Position numbers and translations under genes: made by a program | The notes under the pieces: model-generated | What the model was told of the DNA's origin: nothing | What the model saw: only the letters and a program-made list of their open reading frames with translations | Database searches by the model: none | Shown here: positions 15,873 through 20,165 of the stretch, in pieces | Numbering within the stretch: position 1 is the first letter of the stretch | Layout: every line of letters starts with the position of its first letter | NCBI GenBank assembly: GCA_040398805.1 | Contig: JBBATK010000018.1 | Location: forward strand, 1 to 20,165 | From: JBBATK01 sp040398805 | Lineage (GTDB): Bacteria > Bacteroidota > Ignavibacteria > Kapaibacteriales > NICIL-2 | DNA length: 20,165 bases | Direction: 5' to 3'

Positions 15873-18668
15873 ATGACGTCGAACCGGAACCGCATGCCCA
15901 TAGCGGTGTGCCTTTTTGTCATCCTTGCGTGCCGAACGGCCGCAGCGATCGACGGACCAAGCATACCGTGGTCGCAGATAGCATCTCCGCGAGAGCAGGT
16001 GCTTGATCACGATGCCATGACGCGCTTCACGATATCGATAGACGCGCAGACCGATCTGACCAGGCTGGCCGCGCAGCACACGGTGCGACTCCTTGATGTG
16101 CCGTTGACGGATGAAGCGCCCGTGACGCTGGAACTTCAAGCGGCGCCGGCGGTCTTCGATGCGAACACCGTCTTCCTCACGCACACGGCCACTGGCGAAG
16201 TCCGCACTCCCGCACCCAATGTGCGCTGTCTGCGTGGTCGCATCGCCGGCGATCCGAACAGCAGTGTCTTTTTCACGACATCTGCCGTGGGAGTTTTAGC
16301 GACGATCACCAAAGGCGACGGACGCAGATGGTTCCTGGCGTCGGAGCGAGCGGACGCGAGCTCCGTGATCATCGCGCGCGAGCAGGAACTCTATGCGAAC
16401 TGGCGGAACGTGCTCGGGTGCACGGCGCCGGACCTTCCGCGTGAGTATGCGCGCATGCATCCGCCGCGCATCCTCTCGAACGAACTGCTCGAGGTGGAGC
16501 TTGCGTTGGAGACGGACTCGGAGTTCTTCACGGCGGCGGGTTCAGACCTGGAGAAAGCGCAGGCCTATGCCATCGCCATGATGTCGCTGGTGAGCGATAT
16601 CTACGAGAAGGAGATCAAGGTGCGTGTGTATGTGCCATGGTTCACGTGCTGGACCACGTCGCCGCGTGATCCCTACGGTGCGGCGGGAAATCCGTTCACC
16701 CTGCGTGACAAGGCCATACCGTACTGGCAGGCGAACCGATCGGATGTGAAGCGCGACCTGTATCACATGATCACCTCCGTCTCGTATGGCGGCGGCGGCT
16801 TCGGTTACCTGAGTCAGCTCTGTCAATCTCCCTACGGCATGGCCTCGAGCAGCGTGCAGGTACAGCATACCTATCCCACCTATGCTTTCACGTATGATGT
16901 GTACATCGTTGCGCACGAGCTCGGACATAACTTCAACGCACAGCACACGCACAGTTGCTACTTCGGATATCCCTTAGACACCTGCGTCGTCGACGATGCG
17001 ATCAAGGGAGGATGCTTGCCGGCGGGGACGAAGACCAAACCCAATCCGGGGAGCATCATGAGTTACTGCGGCGGACCCAACAACGCGGCCGGACTCGGCT
17101 ATCAGATGCGGATGACCTTCCTGCCGCAGAACATCGCGCTCATGCGGCAGAGCGCAGAGTCCGCATCCTGCATCACCGCACCGCCGAAGCCCTCGGTGGT
17201 GCTTGTCTCACCGCGCGGTTCGCAAGCATTCAAGGGCGGAAGCCCCATGACCATCGAGTTCCTCAGCACCAGGGTCACCGCCGTCGGTATCGATATCAGT
17301 CTCGACGGCGGACGCACGTGGACAACCGTGCTTGGCGATGTCGATGCCGCACGCGGGAGTGTCCAATGGACGCCTCCCGACACTTGCAGCAACAGCGTCA
17401 TGATGCGTCTGCGCTCGATGGAGGACAGCACGGTGAAAGACATCACCACCGTGCCGTTCGCCATCTATGCGGACGCGCCGAGCGGACTCCTGGCATCGTA
17501 TGAGTTCGCGGGTGATTATGTGAACAGCGTCTGCGGAGGATTCGACAATGCCATGCCGGTCAACGGAGAGGTGAGGTTCGTCGCGGATCGGTTCGGATTG
17601 AAGGACTCCGCCATTGCGGTGAATGGAGCGGGGTATCTGGTGGCGCCGTCGGCGGACCTGACGGCGTCTGCGCTTGCGGTGTCGCTGTGGTGCAAACCGG
17701 ATTCGCTTACCGGGAAGAACACCATGATCGGGACGAATTACGGTCCGGGAACGAACGTGTTCGAAATCTACAACTGGGGTGTCCTGGGATGTTCGTATTA
17801 CCTGAACACCGGACTCTGGCAGTTCTGGAGCGGCGGCCTGAGTGCCAAGCAATGGTCGCACATCGTGTTCAGTTACGACGGCACGACGGCCCGCACGTGG
17901 ATCAACAACCGTTTGATAAAGACGGAAACGAAATCCGCCAGACTCGTGCCCTTCCTCACCTCGCTGTACATCGGTTCCCGCAAGGGCAGTGAGCCGTTCT
18001 ACGGGGCGCTGGACGACATCAAGGTGTTTCGTCGGGCACTCGATGCGGCGGATGTGGAACGGTTGTTCACGGAGAAGCGCGCACCGGACGGCGTGCAGTT
18101 GGTCCTACCCGCCGACAACGCGGAGATGGACGACCGCCGCATGCTATTCCGATGGACGCCGGTGAGCAATGCTGCGCGGTACCGCTTGCAGGTTGCAAGG
18201 GACGTCGCCTTCACCTCGTTCGTCGTCGATACGATCGTCGCTGCCGACTCATGCAGTGCCCGTATCGCCGGCACCGATGCCGTCGTGTATTGGCGCGTTC
18301 AAGCGATGAACACGTTCGGCACCAGCGGCATGTCGGCCATGCGCACCGTGCGGCTGAAAGCAAGCACGGTGGACGAGCAATCCGTTGCGACGTCGGCGGA
18401 GAATTCCTGCATGACCGTCACGAGCACCGATGGGGAGCTGGTCATTGACCTGTCACATTGTCACGACGGCAGTGTGCAGGGCGAGGCGGACGTCGTCCTT
18501 GCGGATATCACCGGCCGTGAGGTGTATCGTGGCATCGCGCATGGATCGTGCACCGAGGTGCGCGGCAACGTCGACGCGTCGTTGCTGCGCATTCCGCTCC
18601 CGGGTATTGTTCGTGGTATGTACCTTCTGCGGGTGGGTTCGCACGGAGCGTCGGTACGCATAAGATAG
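15873..18668 (+). CDS. Secreted metzincin metalloprotease (M12B/reprolysin-like) with LamG domain and T9SS tail
   Basis: This 931-residue zinc endopeptidase has a signal peptide (1-24, TAAA-ID) and a probable pro-region to about 190. The catalytic domain carries the metzincin motif HELGHNFNAQH (H348, E349, H352, H358) and a Met-turn in GSIMSYCG (M396). Several cysteines around the active site could form disulfides. An Ig-like domain lies at about 430-525. A LamG/concanavalin-like jellyroll at about 538-733 has typical WSHIVFSYDG and ALDDIKVFRRAL motifs. A fibronectin-III-like domain lies at about 740-830 (ARYRLQVARD, VYWRVQA). The end is a T9SS sorting domain at about 855-931. Such proteins digest external protein or bind surface glycans. 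No link to alpha-glucan use is evident beyond sharing the secretion route. ATG 15873 is preceded by AACGGGGATCAT, a weak ribosome site. Confidence 0.93.
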   Translation: MTSNRNRMPIAVCLFVILACRTAAAIDGPSIPWSQIASPREQVLDHDAMTRFTISIDAQTDLTRLAAQHTVRLLDVPLTDEAPVTLELQAAPAVFDANTVFLTHTATGEVRTPAPNVRCLRGRIAGDPNSSVFFTTSAVGVLATITKGDGRRWFLASERADASSVIIAREQELYANWRNVLGCTAPDLPREYARMHPPRILSNELLEVELALETDSEFFTAAGSDLEKAQAYAIAMMSLVSDIYEKEIKVRVYVPWFTCWTTSPRDPYGAAGNPFTLRDKAIPYWQANRSDVKRDLYHMITSVSYGGGGFGYLSQLCQSPYGMASSSVQVQHTYPTYAFTYDVYIVAHELGHNFNAQHTHSCYFGYPLDTCVVDDAIKGGCLPAGTKTKPNPGSIMSYCGGPNNAAGLGYQMRMTFLPQNIALMRQSAESASCITAPPKPSVVLVSPRGSQAFKGGSPMTIEFLSTRVTAVGIDISLDGGRTWTTVLGDVDAARGSVQWTPPDTCSNSVMMRLRSMEDSTVKDITTVPFAIYADAPSGLLASYEFAGDYVNSVCGGFDNAMPVNGEVRFVADRFGLKDSAIAVNGAGYLVAPSADLTASALAVSLWCKPDSLTGKNTMIGTNYGPGTNVFEIYNWGVLGCSYYLNTGLWQFWSGGLSAKQWSHIVFSYDGTTARTWINNRLIKTETKSARLVPFLTSLYIGSRKGSEPFYGALDDIKVFRRALDAADVERLFTEKRAPDGVQLVLPADNAEMDDRRMLFRWTPVSNAARYRLQVARDVAFTSFVVDTIVAADSCSARIAGTDAVVYWRVQAMNTFGTSGMSAMRTVRLKASTVDEQSVATSAENSCMTVTSTDGELVIDLSHCHDGSVQGEADVVLADITGREVYRGIAHGSCTEVRGNVDASLLRIPLPGIVRGMYLLRVGSHGASVRIR

Positions 18669-18776
18669 TGTGTCGTACAACAGACTTCGCGGTGGACAGA
18701 GTACTGTCTGCCATGGTCGTTTGCGTACGATACGAGGAAGAGGCAACTCATTTTGTTTCATTGTATCATTATCGCC

Positions 18777-20063
18777 ATGAGAATATTGTTTTCCTTTTTT
18801 GTTGTCGCTGCGCTCAGCGTAGGCACCCACGCGCAATGGTCGCGGGTGAAGTTGGATCCGAAATACGACTATCTGCCCGCGAAGCAGATACTCGTCGATG
18901 GATCGACGATATATGTCGGCAGTTCAGGAATGATCTTCCGTAGCACCGACGGCGCGACTTCCTTCACGAGGCATCAGAACGGCTTGAATGACGGTATCTC
19001 CGGTGTGACGGGCTTGGTGAAGATTGGCGATCGAATCTATGCGTCGTTCGGCGGCAATGGCGGTCGTGGTGTTTATTACTCCACGGATAAGGGGAACACC
19101 TGGGTGATTGACACGGCAGGATGGCCAAACATGAAGGGCATTCCCGTGCAGATGTTCGCCAAGAGGATTCGCACCTGGAAGGACACGTATCTGTTCGGAC
19201 TTTTGGAATCGAACTACACCATCTACAAGAAACCGAGTGACAAGGAATGGACGACGCTTCCCGTGCCGAACGATTTCCGCACACCCGAAGACATCTATTT
19301 CAACGGGGACACCATCTTCCTCACGCGTCTGGGATTCGGTGCTCCGGTCATGACGTGGACCACAGATATGGGCACCACATGGAAGCAGGTAACCGGAACC
19401 GGTTCTACGCCGCAGGGAACTGTATGGAGCAACACGGACGGCCGTGAGCTTTACTCCGTGATGACCACCTACGTGGGTGCTAATGCCACAAACTGGTTGG
19501 TACGAAGTACGGATAACGGTGCACGTTGGGACACGGTTCGCCGGTGCGCGAACACGGCACCGGCATGTGTCCATGCCGACGGTGATCTTCTCATCGTGTC
19601 GCACGTGGGGTCGTTCGTCGCGGCGGATAGTGTTGGACGGATCATCATCTCCACCGACAGAGGCGCGACCTGGTCGGACATCAGCGGAAACTTCCAGCAT
19701 ATCATCAGTTACTCGTTCCACAGTCTGGGTGCCCTTGCCATCTTCGATCGCACCACGCTTATCGCTGGTGTGGATCTGGGTACAGGCGTCATACTGCGAA
19801 AGCTCGATATCAATACCACGTCCGTCACAGATGAGCGAATCGGTCACGACGAAGTAGGATACTACGATGCGACGAACGATGTGGTGCGTTTCCGCACATC
19901 GATGAACGGAGCACGCTACACCGTCACGAACGTCCGTGGTCAGGCAGTCGCCACAGGTACGCTCTTCGGCGATGTGCTAGATTTTTCCGGCGCGGAATCC
20001 GGTCTGTACCTCATCACCGTCCATACCGACACCGATGCACGACGGTTGAAAGTAGTGAAGTAA
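18777..20063 (+). CDS. Secreted Asp-box beta-propeller protein with T9SS tail
   Basis: This protein of 428 residues (436 if a TTG at 18753 is used) is built from sialidase/BNR-type repeats. Five Asp-box motifs of the S-x-D-x-G-x-x-W/F pattern are visible: RSTDGATSF, YSTDKGNTW, TTDMGTTW, RSTDNGARW and STDRGATW. These mark blades of a beta-propeller. No sialidase catalytic set (arginine triad, FRIP motif) was recognised, so an enzyme role is not supported. The signal peptide (RILFSFFVVAALSVGTHA-Q) fits best with ATG 18777. However, a purine-rich GAGGAAGAGG at 18734-18743 is better placed for the TTG at 18753. The last 65 residues are a T9SS sorting domain (ESGLYLITVHTD). The 108-base gap upstream holds only weak inverted repeats. 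A surface or secreted binding function is a guess from fold and tail. Confidence 0.85.
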   Translation: MRILFSFFVVAALSVGTHAQWSRVKLDPKYDYLPAKQILVDGSTIYVGSSGMIFRSTDGATSFTRHQNGLNDGISGVTGLVKIGDRIYASFGGNGGRGVYYSTDKGNTWVIDTAGWPNMKGIPVQMFAKRIRTWKDTYLFGLLESNYTIYKKPSDKEWTTLPVPNDFRTPEDIYFNGDTIFLTRLGFGAPVMTWTTDMGTTWKQVTGTGSTPQGTVWSNTDGRELYSVMTTYVGANATNWLVRSTDNGARWDTVRRCANTAPACVHADGDLLIVSHVGSFVAADSVGRIIISTDRGATWSDISGNFQHIISYSFHSLGALAIFDRTTLIAGVDLGTGVILRKLDINTTSVTDERIGHDEVGYYDATNDVVRFRTSMNGARYTVTNVRGQAVATGTLFGDVLDFSGAESGLYLITVHTDTDARRLKVVK

Positions 20064-20121
20064 GAGACCTCTGTGCGGATACCTTTTTCACTCCTTTCTT
20101 GGCGAGTGCGTACCACTGTCG

Positions 20122-20165
20122 AACGCTTGTCACGGTCGTCCTTTGACGTGACAAGCGTTTTTTTT
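20122..20165 (+). terminator. Intrinsic terminator closing the locus
   Basis: AACGCTTGTCACG (20122-20134) pairs perfectly with CGTGACAAGCGTT (20147-20159) around a 12-base loop, followed by a T run to the window edge. It lies about 60 bases after the beta-propeller gene and ends the plus-strand gene series. Confidence 0.92.

Noticed and set aside
18669..18776. Inverted repeats (TCGTAC/GTACGA and GACAG/CTGTC) after the metalloprotease
   Set aside because: The stems are five to six bases, the outer loop is about 46 bases and there is no T run. They are not a convincing terminator or operator.
1..20165. Mobile elements, CRISPR arrays, tRNA or rRNA genes
   Set aside because: No transposase or integrase, no regular spacer-repeat array and no cloverleaf or rRNA-like sequence was found on reading both strands. 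The only repeat of size is the in-frame module duplication.

Overview
The window is a tightly packed, entirely plus-strand locus from a GC-rich member of the Bacteroidota/Ignavibacteriota side of the FCB group. The assignment is an inference. It rests on a SusC/SusD outer-membrane pair, at least five consecutive secreted proteins ending in type IX secretion (T9SS) sorting domains (one of the FlgD-like form often seen in Ignavibacteria and 'Kapabacteria'-type genomes), and several good Shine-Dalgarno sites plus sigma70-like promoter candidates, which are less usual in classical Bacteroides. No rRNA, tRNA, CRISPR array, transposase or integrase is visible.

Layout. An intrinsic terminator (1-32) closes whatever lies upstream. 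A non-coding leader (33-419) holds promoter candidates and five copies of a GTTTCA hexamer. Then come a secreted GH31 alpha-glucosidase (420-2930), a ROK sugar kinase (2988-3947), an FHS-type MFS hexose permease (3989-5281), SusC (5400-8585), SusD (8606-9976) and a protein made of two copies of one module plus a T9SS tail (10058-11329). A strong intrinsic terminator follows (11354-11390). Only 13 bases later begins an esterase with a carbohydrate-binding-like N-terminal domain (11404-12834), and then a large secreted GH13 alpha-amylase (12860-15781). A promoter candidate at 15812-15840 precedes a secreted metzincin metalloprotease with a LamG-like domain (15873-18668). An Asp-box beta-propeller protein (18777-20063) is last before the closing terminator (20122-20165).

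How the genes fit together. The first eight genes read as an alpha-glucan (starch, glycogen or maltodextrin) utilisation locus. The GH13 enzyme and the esterase act outside the cell. SusD captures oligosaccharides and SusC imports them with TonB energy. The GH31 enzyme releases glucose in the periplasm. The MFS permease takes glucose across the inner membrane and the ROK kinase phosphorylates it. The substrate is inferred from enzyme families, not shown. The metalloprotease and beta-propeller protein share the T9SS export route but have no evident role in glucan breakdown.

The most unusual feature is the protein at the SusE/SusF position (10058-11329). It is not a lipoprotein but a T9SS cargo, built from a tandemly duplicated module of about 151 residues. 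A diverged third copy of that module forms the N-terminus of the amylase two genes downstream. No dedicated regulator (SusR, AraC/HTCS, LacI or anti-sigma) is encoded within the window.
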